From Corynebacterium urinipleomorphum (lineage in GTDB: Bacteria; Actinomycetota; Actinomycetes; Mycobacteriales; Mycobacteriaceae): DNA of 64,000 nt. Shown one piece after another: positions 29,718-38,985 of this stretch (positions are counted from its first letter, which is position 1; every line of letters starts with the position of its first letter). Below the pieces are notes generated by a model. It did not search any database, was not told the DNA's origin, and was given only the letters and a program-made list of their open reading frames with translations. The stretch spans positions 509,393 to 573,392 of the forward strand of contig NZ_LT706965.1 of assembly GCF_900155535.1 (NCBI RefSeq). Reading direction: 5' to 3'. The position numbers were made by a program, and so were the translations under genes.

Positions 29718-30389
29718 CTACTCCTTCTCAGTTGCCTCATCCGGCTCGGGGGTGAGACCGATGAGAGCGGTGGTGCCGGTCAGTTCCGTGCTTTCGGTGA
29801 CTTCTGGTGCGACGGCATCATCAGCCGCGGCGGATTGGGCATCAGTTCCGGAACCGCTGAGAGCATCAGTTCCGGTTTCAGTGTCAGAAGTGCTGTCAGC
29901 CTCGGCAATGATGTCGGGGTCCGCTTCGCCAGTGACCACGTCGGGGGCGTCGGCAGAATTGGCCTGGATGATGTCGTCGAGGACCGCATGGATGTACGGC
30001 GAGGCGTTGTCGCCGGCGTACTCGGTAGACATCTCCATGGCATTGGCGATGGAGATCGGCGGAGCGACATCGTCGTTGTACAGGATTTCCCATGTGGCTA
30101 CGCGCAAAATGGCACGGTCCACAGCCGGAATGCGGCTGAGCTCCCAGTTCTCCGACAAGAACCGCTCGATGGAATCGTCGATCTCATCCAAGTTCTCCGC
30201 CGCGCCCGCGATGATTTCGCGGGTGTAATCGGCAATGGGTGCGACAGCGTTGGCGGGATCCTGTGCCAGTGCGGCCCGGTCCTCCACGATGGCGACGGGG
30301 TCGAGGTCGCGTGTCTCGGCCTCGAAGAGAATGTCTACTGCGCGGCGGCGCGCCCGGTAGCGCGCTCCATGACGTTTGTAATCAGGCAT
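29718..30389 (-). CDS. nusB: Transcription antitermination factor NusB with long acidic C-terminal tail
   Basis: NusB binds boxA RNA with ribosomal protein S10 and supports rRNA antitermination. I chose ATG 30389 ([19 protein letters not shown]); the frame opens upstream at 30467, but the additional residues overlap a terminator hairpin. The NusB domain occupies about residues 1-140 ([49 protein letters not shown]). About 75 acidic, Ser/Thr-rich residues follow, making 223 in total against about 140 in E. coli. Long acidic tails are known from corynebacterial NusB. Confidence 0.94.
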   Translation of the reverse strand: MPDYKRHGARYRARRRAVDILFEAETRDLDPVAIVEDRAALAQDPANAVAPIADYTREIIAGAAENLDEIDDSIERFLSENWELSRIPAVDRAILRVATWEILYNDDVAPPISIANAMEMSTEYAGDNASPYIHAVLDDIIQANSADAPDVVTGEADPDIIAEADSTSDTETGTDALSGSGTDAQSAAADDAVAPEVTESTELTGTTALIGLTPEPDEATEKE

Positions 30390-30424
30390 GTTCGCAAAAA
30401 TCAGTTGCAGGGAAAATGAGAATG

Positions 30425-30451
30425 AGGTGGACTCGGACACCGAGTCCACCT
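30425..30451 (-). terminator. Strong hairpin terminator/attenuator between efp and nusB
   Basis: A perfect 12-pair stem (arms AGGTGGACTCGG and CCGAGTCCACCT, 3-base loop) is followed on the minus strand by CATTCTCATTTT. It lies 41 bases after the efp stop and 36 bases before the nusB ATG, so it probably limits read-through from efp into nusB. Confidence 0.75.
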
Positions 30452-30492
30452 GTTGCGGCACCTTCAAGCGAAGCGCCGTTGACGGCGTCGCC

Positions 30493-31056
30493 CTAGTTGT
30501 TCACGCGGGAGAGGTACTCGCCAGTGCGGGTGTCCACCTTGAGCACGTTACCAGTCTCAATGAAGAGCGGAACCTGGATTTCAGCGCCGGTTTCCAGCGT
30601 GGCCGGCTTGGTGCCGCCGGTGGAACGGTCGCCCTGCAGACCTGGATCAGTGTGCTCGACCTTGAGGTCCACGGAGATCGGAAGCTCGGCGAAGAGAGCC
30701 TCGCCCTCGTGGAAGGAAACCTGCACGCGCATGTTCTCCAGCAGGAAGCGTGCGGCGTCGCCGAACTTGTCCTCGCTGAGCTCGTACTGCTCGAAGGTCT
30801 TGTCGTCCATGACGACGTAGTTGGTGCCGTCGTTGTACAGGTAGGTCATGTCGCGGCGGTCCACCGTAGCGGTCTCCACCTTCACCCCTGCGTTCCACGT
30901 CTTGTCCACGGTCTTGCCGGAGACGACATCCTTGAGCTTCGTGCGGACGAACGCGGGGCCCTTACCCGGCTTGACGTGCTGGAACTCGATGATCTGCTGC
31001 AGCTTGCCGTCAACCTTGAGCACAAGGCCGTTCTTGAAATCAGCGGTCGTTGCCAC
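30493..31056 (-). CDS. efp: Elongation factor P
   Basis: EF-P binds near the ribosomal E site and relieves stalling at polyproline stretches. It has 187 residues in three beta-barrel domains. The tip loop of domain I is PGKGPA, with the lysine at residue 32 (the counterpart of the modified Lys34 in E. coli). A proline follows closely after it, as in the PGKGP loops reported for actinobacterial EF-P. The C-terminal region [19 protein letters not shown] is the family signature. It is downstream of pepQ with a 93-base gap and upstream of a strong terminator. Confidence 0.97.
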   Translation of the reverse strand: MATTADFKNGLVLKVDGKLQQIIEFQHVKPGKGPAFVRTKLKDVVSGKTVDKTWNAGVKVETATVDRRDMTYLYNDGTNYVVMDDKTFEQYELSEDKFGDAARFLLENMRVQVSFHEGEALFAELPISVDLKVEHTDPGLQGDRSTGGTKPATLETGAEIQVPLFIETGNVLKVDTRTGEYLSRVNN

Positions 31057-31107
31057 GATCTTCTCCCCTTAATTCGGCTCGGTGGGTATTTCAAACATTG
31101 CCATGCT

Positions 31108-31138
31108 ACACCACAGTCCAGTGTGCACAGTGTGGTGT
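31108..31138 (-). other. Inverted repeat in the pepQ-efp gap
   Basis: Perfect 8-base arms ACACCACA and TGTGGTGT enclose 15 bases rich in GTG/CAC. It lies 11 bases after the pepQ stop. No T-tract follows, so it may be an operator or RNA-processing structure upstream of efp. Confidence 0.35.
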
Positions 31139-31149
31139 CGTGGACCGCG

Positions 31150-32241
31150 CTACAGGACAGTGAGTTCCTTCGGTGCCGGCGTGATCACTTTCGGGACGCC
31201 GGAGGTGATGATCAAGGTGTCCTCGATGCGTACGCCGCCCTTGCCGGGCACGTAGATGCCGGGCTCGATGGTCAACGTCATGTTCTCCTCGAGAACTCCC
31301 TCGCCGCGTGTTGACGCTGCCGGGCCCTCGTGGACCTCCAGACCGATGCCGTGGCCCGTGGAGTGGACGAAGTACTCCCCGTAACCGGCTTCGACAATGA
31401 TGTCGCGGCACGCCTTATCAACATCGACGAGTGCCCGTCCCGGCGTGGCCGCCGCTACACCGGCCTTCTGCGCGGTCAGGACAATCTCGTAAATCTCGCG
31501 GCTGAATTCCGTCGGCTCGCCGATGCAGAAGGTGCGGGTCATGTCGGAATTGAAGCCGCGGTAGTGCGCACCGAAGTCGATGGTGACCAAGTCGCCGTCG
31601 GTCAGCTCACGGTCGCCCGCTGAATAGTGTGGCAGGGCCGAATTCGGCCCCGAGGCCACAATGGTGTCGAAGCTGACTCGCTCTGATCCCAACAGTCGCA
31701 TCCGGTACTCGAGGTCAGCCGCGACCTGCTTCTCGGTGCGGCCGGCGCGCAGCTCCCCGGCGTCGATAAGCTGCCCCAGCGCCGTGACCGCGATATCCGC
31801 TGCTTCTTCGAGTCGCCGTAGCTCAAAATTGTCTTTGATCAGGCGGATCTGCTCCACGACGCCCTTGACGGGTACCAGTGTGACGGAGTCCGGCGTGGCC
31901 TTCTCCAAACGCTTCCACTCATCAACCGTCATTGCAGTCGGGTCGAAACCGACGCGCCATCCCTCAGGCACTGTGGCGAGAACTGCGGTCCCTGCGTCGC
32001 GCTCAATGATCGCTTCAATGTCCGGAACCTCTTCCGCGATCTGGGTGGTGTAGCGGCCGTCGGTGGCGATCGCCGCAGAGAGGTCCTTGTTCATCAGCAC
32101 GGCACCGTTCGATCCGCTGAAACCGGAAAAGTACCGGACGTTGATCGGGTCGGTGAGCAGGAAAGAATCGATTCGTTTCGCGGCGAGCTTCGCGGACAGC
32201 TTGCGGCGACGTGTGAGAAAACGGGAATCGGCGAAGCCCAT
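31150..32241 (-). CDS. pepQ: M24 family Xaa-Pro aminopeptidase/dipeptidase
   Basis: This is a cytosolic metallopeptidase that cleaves next to proline. The N-terminal creatinase-like domain (about residues 8-135) includes NVRYFSGFSGSNG. The pita-bread catalytic domain carries the five metal ligands in VTIDFGAHYRGFNSDMTRTF (two Asp), HSTGHGIGLEVHEGP (His), LTIEPGIYVPG (Glu) and VRIEDT (Glu). The length is 363. The gap to the aroQ stop is zero. Its placement between efp and aroQ is conserved in corynebacteria; efp and a prolidase as neighbours both concern proline-containing chains. Confidence 0.95.
   Translation of the reverse strand: MGFADSRFLTRRRKLSAKLAAKRIDSFLLTDPINVRYFSGFSGSNGAVLMNKDLSAAIATDGRYTTQIAEEVPDIEAIIERDAGTAVLATVPEGWRVGFDPTAMTVDEWKRLEKATPDSVTLVPVKGVVEQIRLIKDNFELRRLEEAADIAVTALGQLIDAGELRAGRTEKQVAADLEYRMRLLGSERVSFDTIVASGPNSALPHYSAGDRELTDGDLVTIDFGAHYRGFNSDMTRTFCIGEPTEFSREIYEIVLTAQKAGVAAATPGRALVDVDKACRDIIVEAGYGEYFVHSTGHGIGLEVHEGPAASTRGEGVLEENMTLTIEPGIYVPGKGGVRIEDTLIITSGVPKVITPAPKELTVL
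31761..31771 (-). repeat. GCTTATCGACG word, copy 12
   Basis: This exact 11-mer lies sense within pepQ and is read as Leu-Ile-Asp. Confidence 0.85.
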
Positions 32242-32676
32242 TTAAGCCCTCCTGAGGAAGTAGTCCAGTGCCATTTCGTAGCCGTCCACGCCCAGACCGG
32301 CGATGACGCCTGTGGCGATCGGCGAGAGATACGAGTGGTGGCGGAACGGTTCACGTGCGTGGACGTTTGAAATGTGCACCTCGATGAAGCCGGTTCCGTC
32401 CTGCAATTCGACGAGCGCGTCGCGCAGCGCCACCGACGTGTGGGTGAAACCGCCGGGATTGATGATCACGGGCCAGGAGTTGTCGGCGGCTTCATGCGCG
32501 GCGTCGATGAGCTCGCCCTCGTGGTTGGACTGCAGGAACGCGATTTCGGCTCCCGCGGCTTCGGCTCGCTCGCGCAGACGCTGCTCAATGTCCGCCAACG
32601 TCGTCGTGCCGTACACGTCGGGTTGCCGCTTGCCCAACCTGTTCAGGTTGGGGCCGTTGAGCACCAGGATTTTCAC
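32242..32676 (-). CDS. aroQ: 3-dehydroquinate dehydratase, type II
   Basis: The enzyme dehydrates 3-dehydroquinate in the shikimate pathway. I chose GTG 32676 ([23 protein letters not shown]), because AGGAGG lies 8 bases upstream and the 144-residue product matches the family. Frames opening at 32850 would overlap aroB and add 58 unrelated residues. Active-site elements are the start motif with its flexible-loop arginine and tyrosine, [25 protein letters not shown] and [20 protein letters not shown]. Confidence 0.95.
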   Translation of the reverse strand: MKILVLNGPNLNRLGKRQPDVYGTTTLADIEQRLRERAEAAGAEIAFLQSNHEGELIDAAHEAADNSWPVIINPGGFTHTSVALRDALVELQDGTGFIEVHISNVHAREPFRHHSYLSPIATGVIAGLGVDGYEMALDYFLRRA

Positions 32677-32743
32677 GTCGGGCCTCCTCGCCGCAGATCT
32701 GAAAAGTCTCGCGCCGCGGAACCGTGGGGCCGCGACTCGAGCG

Positions 32744-33805
32744 TCACTGTGACAGTTCAGTGTACGCGGTGCGCAGCTCCTCCATGCCCGCATCTCCAAT
32801 GCGGGTGGTGCTGCCGATGCCGTCGAGCACGACGAAGCGGATCTGTCCATTCCGATTCTTCTTGTCGTGCGTCATACCCTCATAGAGCTCGTCGAACGCC
32901 CCGGACTCATAGCTGGTGGGCAGTCCGATGCCGTCGAGGATCTCGCGGTGGAGCTCAACCACCGCGTCATCGATCAGCCCGCGGTTCCGGGCAAGGATAG
33001 CCACGAACATCATGCCCACCGCAACGGCGTTGCCGTGGCGCCAGCGGTAGTCCTCGCGCTTCTCAATGGCGTGGCCGAGAGTGTGGCCGTAGTTGAGGAT
33101 CTCCCGCAGAGACGACTCTTTGAGATCCTGTGCAACAACCGACGCCTTGACGGCAACGGACCGCTCAATGAGCTCCGCGATCTTCTCGGTTGGGACGCTA
33201 CCGCCTTGCTGGTAGATGTCCAGGATCACCGGGTCGGCAATGAAGCCTGTCTTGATGATTTCGGCGGAACCAGAGACGAACTCCGCCTCCGGGAGCGTGT
33301 CCAGCCGGTCAAGGTCGATGAAAACGGAGTCCGGCTCATGGAACGATCCGACGAGGTTCTTACCCGCGCCCGTGTTGATCCCGGTCTTACCGCCGACCGC
33401 TGCGTCGACCATGGCCAAAAGCGTCGTGGGCACCTGGACCACCTTGATTCCGCGCATCCACGTCGCGGCGATGAAACCAGCGAGGTCCGTCGTGGCACCG
33501 CCGCCCAGACCGACAACGACATCCTGACGGGAGAAATTCCGCTCACCCAGCGTGTCCCACAGTTGGCCGGCGACGGCAAGAGACTTTCCGTCTTCTGCGT
33601 CTGGGATCGGAGCCAGGGTGACGTGAACGCCGAGCTCCTCCACCCGCTGGCGGAGACTCTCAGCCGCTTCTTTCAACGGGCCCTGGTGAACGATGAGCGC
33701 TTGGCGTGTTCCTGTTTCGCTGATGCGCTGCGCCACCTGCTCATCGAGGCCGCGGTCGATGCGGACGATGTACGGTGACGGTCCCGCGACCTGGATATCG
33801 GCCAT
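32744..33805 (-). CDS. aroB: 3-dehydroquinate synthase
   Basis: The enzyme cyclises DAHP to 3-dehydroquinate using NAD and zinc. Features are [21 protein letters not shown] (about residues 99-119), [24 protein letters not shown] (about 126-149), and metal ligands in [12 protein letters not shown] (two His, about 241-252) with the Glu of [17 protein letters not shown]. The length is 353. It is followed by aroQ 67 bases downstream and preceded by aroK with a 54-base gap. Confidence 0.97.
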   Translation of the reverse strand: MADIQVAGPSPYIVRIDRGLDEQVAQRISETGTRQALIVHQGPLKEAAESLRQRVEELGVHVTLAPIPDAEDGKSLAVAGQLWDTLGERNFSRQDVVVGLGGGATTDLAGFIAATWMRGIKVVQVPTTLLAMVDAAVGGKTGINTGAGKNLVGSFHEPDSVFIDLDRLDTLPEAEFVSGSAEIIKTGFIADPVILDIYQQGGSVPTEKIAELIERSVAVKASVVAQDLKESSLREILNYGHTLGHAIEKREDYRWRHGNAVAVGMMFVAILARNRGLIDDAVVELHREILDGIGLPTSYESGAFDELYEGMTHDKKNRNGQIRFVVLDGIGSTTRIGDAGMEELRTAYTELSQ

Positions 33806-33859
33806 GTTGGGTCTCCTTGGTTATCAATGCGGTGACGGTGAAACGGGTGAGTGCTGGAT

Positions 33860-34537
33860 TCAGCGCGATTCGATGAGGGCGAGAATCTCCGCGACGAGAC
33901 GCTGAGGCGGGCGCGAATCGGTGCGCACGCGGTGCATGGCTACCTCGCGGTAGAACGGCTCGCGGGTCTCCAGCAGAGCGCGATAGTGCGCCTCCGGGTC
34001 TGCCGCCTTGAGCACGGGGCGCGAATCATTGTCTGACGTGCGCCTCACACCTTCCTCCACAGAAACGTCGATCCACACCACGTTGTGGGCCTTCAGAAGC
34101 TTGCGGGTGGATTCCGTCAACACGGCCCCGCCACCCAAACTGACAATGCCGCCAGACGCTAGAGAGCGGGCAACGTACTCGGCTTCGACTTCGCGGAAGC
34201 GTTCCTCGCCCAAGTCGCTGTACACCTCGCCGGTGGGCTTGCCTTCGCCCTTCGCGATCAAGTCGTCGGAGTCGACGAGCGGCAGGTTCATCGCGCGAGC
34301 GAGACGGCGACCGATGGTGGATTTACCGGCACCCGGGGGCCCCACAAGAACCACACGGGGTGAACCGTGCACCACGGGTTCCTCCGGCGCGCCGAAAGCA
34401 GCAGCATCCCCGTGGGAGCCGGCGGGCTCACGTCCTGCCGGAACCATCTGACCGTGCGGATGGGTACTCGGTCCTGGGGTGCCGGAGGTGGCGGGGAAAC
34501 GTGCGGGCCGCGGGGGCTGGGCTACGGGGTTAGTCAT
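33860..34537 (-). CDS. aroK: Shikimate kinase (with Pro-rich N-terminal extension, start uncertain)
   Basis: The enzyme phosphorylates shikimate with ATP. The kinase core starts at [19 protein letters not shown] (Walker A) and includes DSDDLI, the [13 protein letters not shown] region, [13 protein letters not shown] and the lid [25 protein letters not shown]. From ATG 34537, which overlaps the aroC stop (ATGACTAA), the product is 225 residues with about 55 Pro/Gly/Ala-rich residues first. A tandem GTGGTG at 34375-34370 behind GGAGGA would give about 170 residues, the standard length, and is a serious alternative start. Confidence 0.92.
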   Translation of the reverse strand: MTNPVAQPPRPARFPATSGTPGPSTHPHGQMVPAGREPAGSHGDAAAFGAPEEPVVHGSPRVVLVGPPGAGKSTIGRRLARAMNLPLVDSDDLIAKGEGKPTGEVYSDLGEERFREVEAEYVARSLASGGIVSLGGGAVLTESTRKLLKAHNVVWIDVSVEEGVRRTSDNDSRPVLKAADPEAHYRALLETREPFYREVAMHRVRTDSRPPQRLVAEILALIESR

Positions 34538-35750
34538 CCTCAGTTCCTCCAAACGCGAGACGGTCGGACACATACTGCTGATACGCCTGCACGTTCCGCT
34601 TAGTTTCTTCCACGCTGTCGCCGCCGAATTTCTCCAGCGTCGCACGCGCCAAGACTAGTGCGACCATCGCTTCAGCCACCACACCCGCTGCGGGAACCGC
34701 GCACACGTCGGAGCGCTGATGGATCGCTGTCGCCGCATCGCCGGTAGCCATATCCAGTGTGCGCAGGGCGCGCGGCACAGTGGAAATCGGTTTCATCGCG
34801 GCGCGGACGCGCAACTGCTCACCGTTGGTCATGCCGCCCTCGAGGCCGCCGGCACGGTTAGTTTCACGGTGGATGCCGTTCTCCCCGCGCAAAATCTCAT
34901 CGTGCGCTTCAGAGCCGCGGCGCCGAGCCTCCTCAAAGCCGTCGCCGACCTCGACGCCCTTGATCGCCTGAATGCTCATCAACGCCGCTGCGAGCTGCGC
35001 GTCCAGGCGCGTCTCACCGGACACGTGGGAGCCGAGACCGATCGGCAGCCCGTCAACAATGACCTCGACGATGCCGCCTAGGGTGTCGCCGGCTTTCTTC
35101 GCCGCTTCAATCTCGGCGATCATGCTGGCCTCGGCATCCTTGCCAAAGGCGCGAACGGGCGATTCGTCGATCGCATCGATGTCGCTGAATTGCGGGGCTG
35201 GGCCTTCGTACGGGTCGGACGGCCCGATGGAAATCACGTGCGAGTAGACCTCGACGCCGAGTACTTCGCGGAGGAAGGACCGGGCGACAGTCGCCGCCGC
35301 GACGCGCGACGCTGTTTCGCGTGCCGACGACCTCTCCAGCACTGGGCGCGCCGCATCGAACCCGTACTTGACCATTCCGGAGAAGTCCGCGTGCCCCGGG
35401 CGCGGGCGAGTCAGCGCGGCACCGCGGCCGGAATTCATAGCTTTGGCTACTTCTGGGTCGTCGTAGTCCAGCTCCTCAGGCGACATGATCGTCGTCCACT
35501 TCGGCCACTCGGTATTGCCGATCATGATGGCGATCGGGCTACCAATGCTCTTTCCGTGCACCACGCCGGTGAGAAGGGTGAGCTCATCCTGCTCGAATTT
35601 CATACGGGCGCCTCGGCCGTAGCCGAGACGGCGGCGGGCAAGCTGGTGGCCGATCTCTTCCGCGGAGACGGTGACCCCAGCCGGCATGTTCTCGACCAGA
35701 GCGACAAGCGCCTGACCGTGGGATTCACCTGCGGTAGTCCAACGAAGCAT
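34530..35750 (-). CDS. aroC: Chorismate synthase
   Basis: This FMN-dependent enzyme makes chorismate, the end of the shikimate pathway. Signatures are [18 protein letters not shown] (about residues 8-25), [28 protein letters not shown] and [16 protein letters not shown], with the C-terminal [17 protein letters not shown] (about residue 345). It has 406 residues, normal for actinobacteria. It is separated by only 12 bases from the prepilin-peptidase gene upstream and overlaps the long aroK frame downstream. Confidence 0.98.
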   Translation of the reverse strand: MLRWTTAGESHGQALVALVENMPAGVTVSAEEIGHQLARRRLGYGRGARMKFEQDELTLLTGVVHGKSIGSPIAIMIGNTEWPKWTTIMSPEELDYDDPEVAKAMNSGRGAALTRPRPGHADFSGMVKYGFDAARPVLERSSARETASRVAAATVARSFLREVLGVEVYSHVISIGPSDPYEGPAPQFSDIDAIDESPVRAFGKDAEASMIAEIEAAKKAGDTLGGIVEVIVDGLPIGLGSHVSGETRLDAQLAAALMSIQAIKGVEVGDGFEEARRRGSEAHDEILRGENGIHRETNRAGGLEGGMTNGEQLRVRAAMKPISTVPRALRTLDMATGDAATAIHQRSDVCAVPAAGVVAEAMVALVLARATLEKFGGDSVEETKRNVQAYQQYVSDRLAFGGTEDD

Positions 35751-35762
35751 GCAGGCATTGTC

Positions 35763-36218
35763 TCATACACCTGGCACGAAGGCGCTAGCGAACCCCACCA
35801 ACCATGCCGACGCCAGCATGGATGGACCGTGGGGGGCAATTTTCTGTCGGCTGAGAAGAAGGAAAAGCACAGTGAAGCAGCTGGCCACGAGCATTCCAGC
35901 CAGCACTGCTCCCACACCGCCGGCCACAGCCAGCACGATTCCGAGGCTCACTGCGAGTTTCACATCACCCCCGCCGAAACCAGGACCCGCGATCAAGTAC
36001 GTTGCCGGCCAGATCAACCCGGCCCAGCCCCGAGGTTCGGCGCAGCAGACAGCAACAGCGATGCCTGCCGCCGGCAGCGTCAACAGATCGGGCAACCGCC
36101 GCTGCGTTGCGTCTACTGAAATGAGCACCATGGCCCACAGAGCAGCGCCAGCGCACATGATCGCCGCGAGCACGACTGCCCCCGCCGAAGCCCACGATGT
36201 CCCCGCAAATTCCCCCAT
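35763..36218 (-). CDS. Prepilin peptidase (A24 family), short form
   Basis: This is an integral membrane aspartic protease of the type IV prepilin/preflagellin peptidase family. The 151-residue protein has about five hydrophobic segments. The first catalytic Asp is in LISVDATQRRLPDLLTLP (about residue 35), and the second is in the GGGD motif FGGGDVKLA (about residue 90). It lacks the N-terminal methylase domain of full-length PilD, like TadV-type peptidases. No pilin gene is present in the window; its substrates must be encoded elsewhere. It sits between aroE and aroC, as in other corynebacteria. Confidence 0.88.
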   Translation of the reverse strand: MGEFAGTSWASAGAVVLAAIMCAGAALWAMVLISVDATQRRLPDLLTLPAAGIAVAVCCAEPRGWAGLIWPATYLIAGPGFGGGDVKLAVSLGIVLAVAGGVGAVLAGMLVASCFTVLFLLLSRQKIAPHGPSMLASAWLVGFASAFVPGV

Positions 36219-36291
36219 GCTTGGGACTGTAAAGCAGGTGGGCGATCAGTGGGCCTGCGGGATGTGCACTGGAGTGGACAGCGGTTGATGT

Positions 36292-37152
36292 CTAGCGGTT
36301 CTGCCGCGTAACACCCGTCGGTGCGACCCAGCCGACGTGGCGGAAAAGTGCTTCGCGCATCTCTTCGCGCGGCGCCGGAACACCGGTGAACTGCTTGAAC
36401 TGGGAGTAGGACTGACACGCCAGCATGACCAATCCCCCCACGGTCAGGTGCCCGTTGGAAGCGGCATGGGTGGCCAAAGGGGTCGGCCAGGGGTTGTAAA
36501 TGACATCCAGAAGCGGGGCGTGACCGAGCTCCTTCTCTCGGCCGGCGAGTGCCGCCGACGGGACAGTGGAGATGATGAGGTCCACGGACATGGCGAGCTG
36601 TTCAAGGTCGCGCTCGAAATCGATGAAATCCGTTTCTATGCCGTCGAGGAGTGGCAGTAGTTCCGCAGAGCGGTCTGAACGGTTAAGCACCGTGACTTTC
36701 TCCGTGCCGCGCTCAGCCAGGGACCAGAGAGCGGGGCGCGCCGTTCCTCCGCCGCCAATGACAAGAGCGTGACCAATGCGCGTTTGCTTGCCGACGAGCT
36801 CATCCAACGCCCCCGCGATTCCCTCGCAGTCAGTGTTGTCGGCCCGCCACGTTTTCCCTTCTCGCACGAGAGTGTTCGCGGAACCAATAGCTTGGGCGCG
36901 CTCCGTCACGGTGTCGGCGAAATTGAGGGCTGCGAATTTGCCCGGCATGGTCACCGAGAAACCTCGGTATTCCTCCCCCGCCCCGCCGACGATTCCCGGC
37001 AATTGCTCTGCATCGCATTCAATGCGCTCGTACGACCAACCGTCGAGCCCTGCTGCCTGGTAACCGGCGCAGTGCAGGACCGGCGAAAGGGAATGTTCAA
37101 CGGGACTGCCCAAAACTGCGGCCTTGCCGCCCCCGGCGATTGCGGTGCTCAT
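36292..37152 (-). CDS. aroE: Shikimate dehydrogenase
   Basis: This NADP-dependent enzyme reduces 3-dehydroshikimate. The substrate-binding start VLGSPVEHSLSPVLH (about residues 14-28) has the SxS motif. The catalytic Lys is in VTMPGKFAALNFAD and the Asp in ADNTDCEGI (about residue 105). The nucleotide-binding loop is VIGGGGTARPALWSLA (about 131-146). The loop lacks the usual GAGG form, reading GGGGTARP, which also occurs in corynebacterial homologues. The length is 286. It lies 12 bases downstream of mltG. Confidence 0.93.
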   Translation of the reverse strand: MSTAIAGGGKAAVLGSPVEHSLSPVLHCAGYQAAGLDGWSYERIECDAEQLPGIVGGAGEEYRGFSVTMPGKFAALNFADTVTERAQAIGSANTLVREGKTWRADNTDCEGIAGALDELVGKQTRIGHALVIGGGGTARPALWSLAERGTEKVTVLNRSDRSAELLPLLDGIETDFIDFERDLEQLAMSVDLIISTVPSAALAGREKELGHAPLLDVIYNPWPTPLATHAASNGHLTVGGLVMLACQSYSQFKQFTGVPAPREEMREALFRHVGWVAPTGVTRQNR

Positions 37153-37164
37153 CTTGTGCTAGCC

Positions 37165-38319
37165 CTAGCGGCGGGAATCGAGGATGCCAGAGTCGTACGC
37201 CTGCTGGACGTTCGCCTGGTGCTCTTCGAAGGTGTTGCTGAAGATCGTCGTGCCCTTGTCGTCGACGGTGACGAAGAACAACCACTGGCCTTCCGCCGGG
37301 TGCTCCATCGCCCTGATCGCGTCCTCCGACGGGGAGGCGATCGGGGTCTCGGGGAGACCGTCCTTGGCGTACGTGTTCCAGGGGGTGACCTTCTTGCGGT
37401 CGGTGTCACCGGTAGCCAGCTCGACGGACTCAAGGCCGTAGTTCACGGTGGAATCGAACTCGAGGCGCATCGGCTCCTTGAGGCGGTTGAGGATGACACG
37501 GGCGACTTTGTCGAACTCGCCCTCGGGTGCCTCGCGCTCCACCAGAGAAGCAGCCGTGAGCAAGTCGTACGGGCTCAGACCGATCGCCTGAGCGCGACCG
37601 ACAATGTCAGTGCTGTTGTATTTCTCGGTCGAGCGGGTGATCAAATCCGTGAGGATCGTCTCCGCATCGGCGTTGGGGTCCACGATGTACTCACCAGGAG
37701 CAATGAGCCCCTCGATACGCTTCGGGTCGCCGCGGTGCGCATTGACCGGTTCAAGCGCCCACTCCGGAACCCCGAGCGCAGCCGGGTCGGCGTTGGCTGC
37801 GACATCGTGAAGTTCCTTGACACTCACGCAGTCCTGGTTCTTGCCGTCGGAGCCGCACGACACAGAGGAGATATTGCTGTAGATACCAAAACGGGTGTCG
37901 CCTCCGACCACCTTGACATCCATCAAGGTGGATCCCCCTGGGATCTTGAGCATGTCCACCTTGTTGGCGGGATCGAGCAACGCCGAAACGGCATCGTCAG
38001 CGCTCATTTTCTCTTGGAGCCGATAGAACCCCGGCTGGATGTTATCGGCGTCGGGGTGAGACATGACGGCATTCTGGAACGCCTTGTCGGAGCGCACGAT
38101 GCCCTTCTCTTCCAAAGCAGGACCCATTGCTGTGAGGGTTGAGCCTTCGGGGATCTCGACGACCTGCTCGACACCGTTGCCGGCACCGTTGAAGTCGCCT
38201 CCGGTTGAATTTGCGCGGGCGAGTGCGATGTAGACGACAGCGCCAATGATCAACAGGATCGATGCCACCAACACCGCGACGCCGCGGGTGCGCCCTTGAG
38301 ACGAGGTTGCCGAGCTCAC
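37165..38319 (-). CDS. mltG: Endolytic murein transglycosylase MltG (YceG)
   Basis: This membrane-anchored enzyme cleaves nascent glycan strands and probably ends peptidoglycan polymerisation. A short cytoplasmic tail is followed by one transmembrane helix (GVAVLVASILLIIGAVVYIALA, about residues 13-34), a LysM-like region (VEIPEGSTLTAMGPALEEKGIV) and the YceG catalytic domain. The key glutamate is in LTAASLVEREAPEGEFDKVARVILNRL, and LEFDSTVNYGL follows. The length is 384. It lies 3 bases downstream of ruvX. Confidence 0.95.
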   Translation of the reverse strand: MSSATSSQGRTRGVAVLVASILLIIGAVVYIALARANSTGGDFNGAGNGVEQVVEIPEGSTLTAMGPALEEKGIVRSDKAFQNAVMSHPDADNIQPGFYRLQEKMSADDAVSALLDPANKVDMLKIPGGSTLMDVKVVGGDTRFGIYSNISSVSCGSDGKNQDCVSVKELHDVAANADPAALGVPEWALEPVNAHRGDPKRIEGLIAPGEYIVDPNADAETILTDLITRSTEKYNSTDIVGRAQAIGLSPYDLLTAASLVEREAPEGEFDKVARVILNRLKEPMRLEFDSTVNYGLESVELATGDTDRKKVTPWNTYAKDGLPETPIASPSEDAIRAMEHPAEGQWLFFVTVDDKGTTIFSNTFEEHQANVQQAYDSGILDSRR

Positions 38320-38322
38320 GTT

Positions 38323-38862
38323 TTAGGTCTCCTTGGGTTCGGGCGACGTGCCCGCGCCGGTTGCCTGATCCGGCGCGCCCATGTCGCGGTAGTTGTTTCG
38401 TCCGTCCAGCCAGGACTGGAGGATGGCCACTGCCGCGGCCTGGTCAATCACGGAACGTCCCGCCTTTTCGCTCACGCCGGAAGCCCGCAGCGCATGCGTG
38501 GCTTCCACTGTGGTGAGACGCTCATCGGCGTACCGGACGGGAACGTCGCTGCGGCGCGAGATCCGAAATCCGATCTCCTTTGCGTGTTTGACGCTGGAGG
38601 ATCCGTTCCCCTGCAAATCGCGTGGAAGACCAACTACGACTTCGACGGCATCGTATTCGTCGATGATCTCCAGAAGACGCTCGATGTCTTTGCCGTCCCG
38701 GTCCTTGAACCCAGTGACTCGCGGAACAGTTTCCACTGGGGTGGCCAGCCGCGCGTCGCGGTCCGAGGAAGAAACGCCAATCCGGACGGTGCCGACATCG
38801 AGACCGATGCGGCGGCCATTCCCCGGGTCGTCGACCCCAGGGGTATCCGGTTGAACTTTCAT
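38323..38862 (-). CDS. ruvX: Holliday junction resolvase-like protein RuvX/YqgF
   Basis: This is a small RNase H-fold nuclease, implicated in pre-16S rRNA 5'-end processing in E. coli. I chose ATG 38862 ([12 protein letters not shown]); the frame opens at 38937, with another ATG at 38901. The fold starts at [26 protein letters not shown], with the catalytic Asp in LDVGTVRIG. It continues with [16 protein letters not shown] and [11 protein letters not shown], and ends with the helix [17 protein letters not shown]. About 179 residues is normal. It is placed between alaS and mltG. Confidence 0.93.
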   Translation of the reverse strand: MKVQPDTPGVDDPGNGRRIGLDVGTVRIGVSSSDRDARLATPVETVPRVTGFKDRDGKDIERLLEIIDEYDAVEVVVGLPRDLQGNGSSSVKHAKEIGFRISRRSDVPVRYADERLTTVEATHALRASGVSEKAGRSVIDQAAAVAILQSWLDGRNNYRDMGAPDQATGAGTSPEPKET

Positions 38863-38948
38863 CGTGCGGGGAACCTCTTCTTGTGCAGAAAGCGCCGTCA
38901 TTTCCACGGTAGTGCGCGAACGCACCCCGCGAAGCACAGACAGGGCGT

Positions 38949-38969
38949 GTCACGTAATCAATTCGTGAC
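38949..38969 (-). other. Inverted repeat between alaS and ruvX
   Basis: Arms GTCACG and CGTGAC enclose a 9-base AT-rich loop, 17 bases after the alaS stop. It may be a weak terminator or an operator; there is no T-tract. Confidence 0.3.
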
Positions 38970-38985
38970 CTTCTTGAACCCTATC

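Noticed and set aside
36769-38142. A 457-codon plus-strand frame
   Set aside because: It is the complement of aroE and mltG with no coding character of its own.
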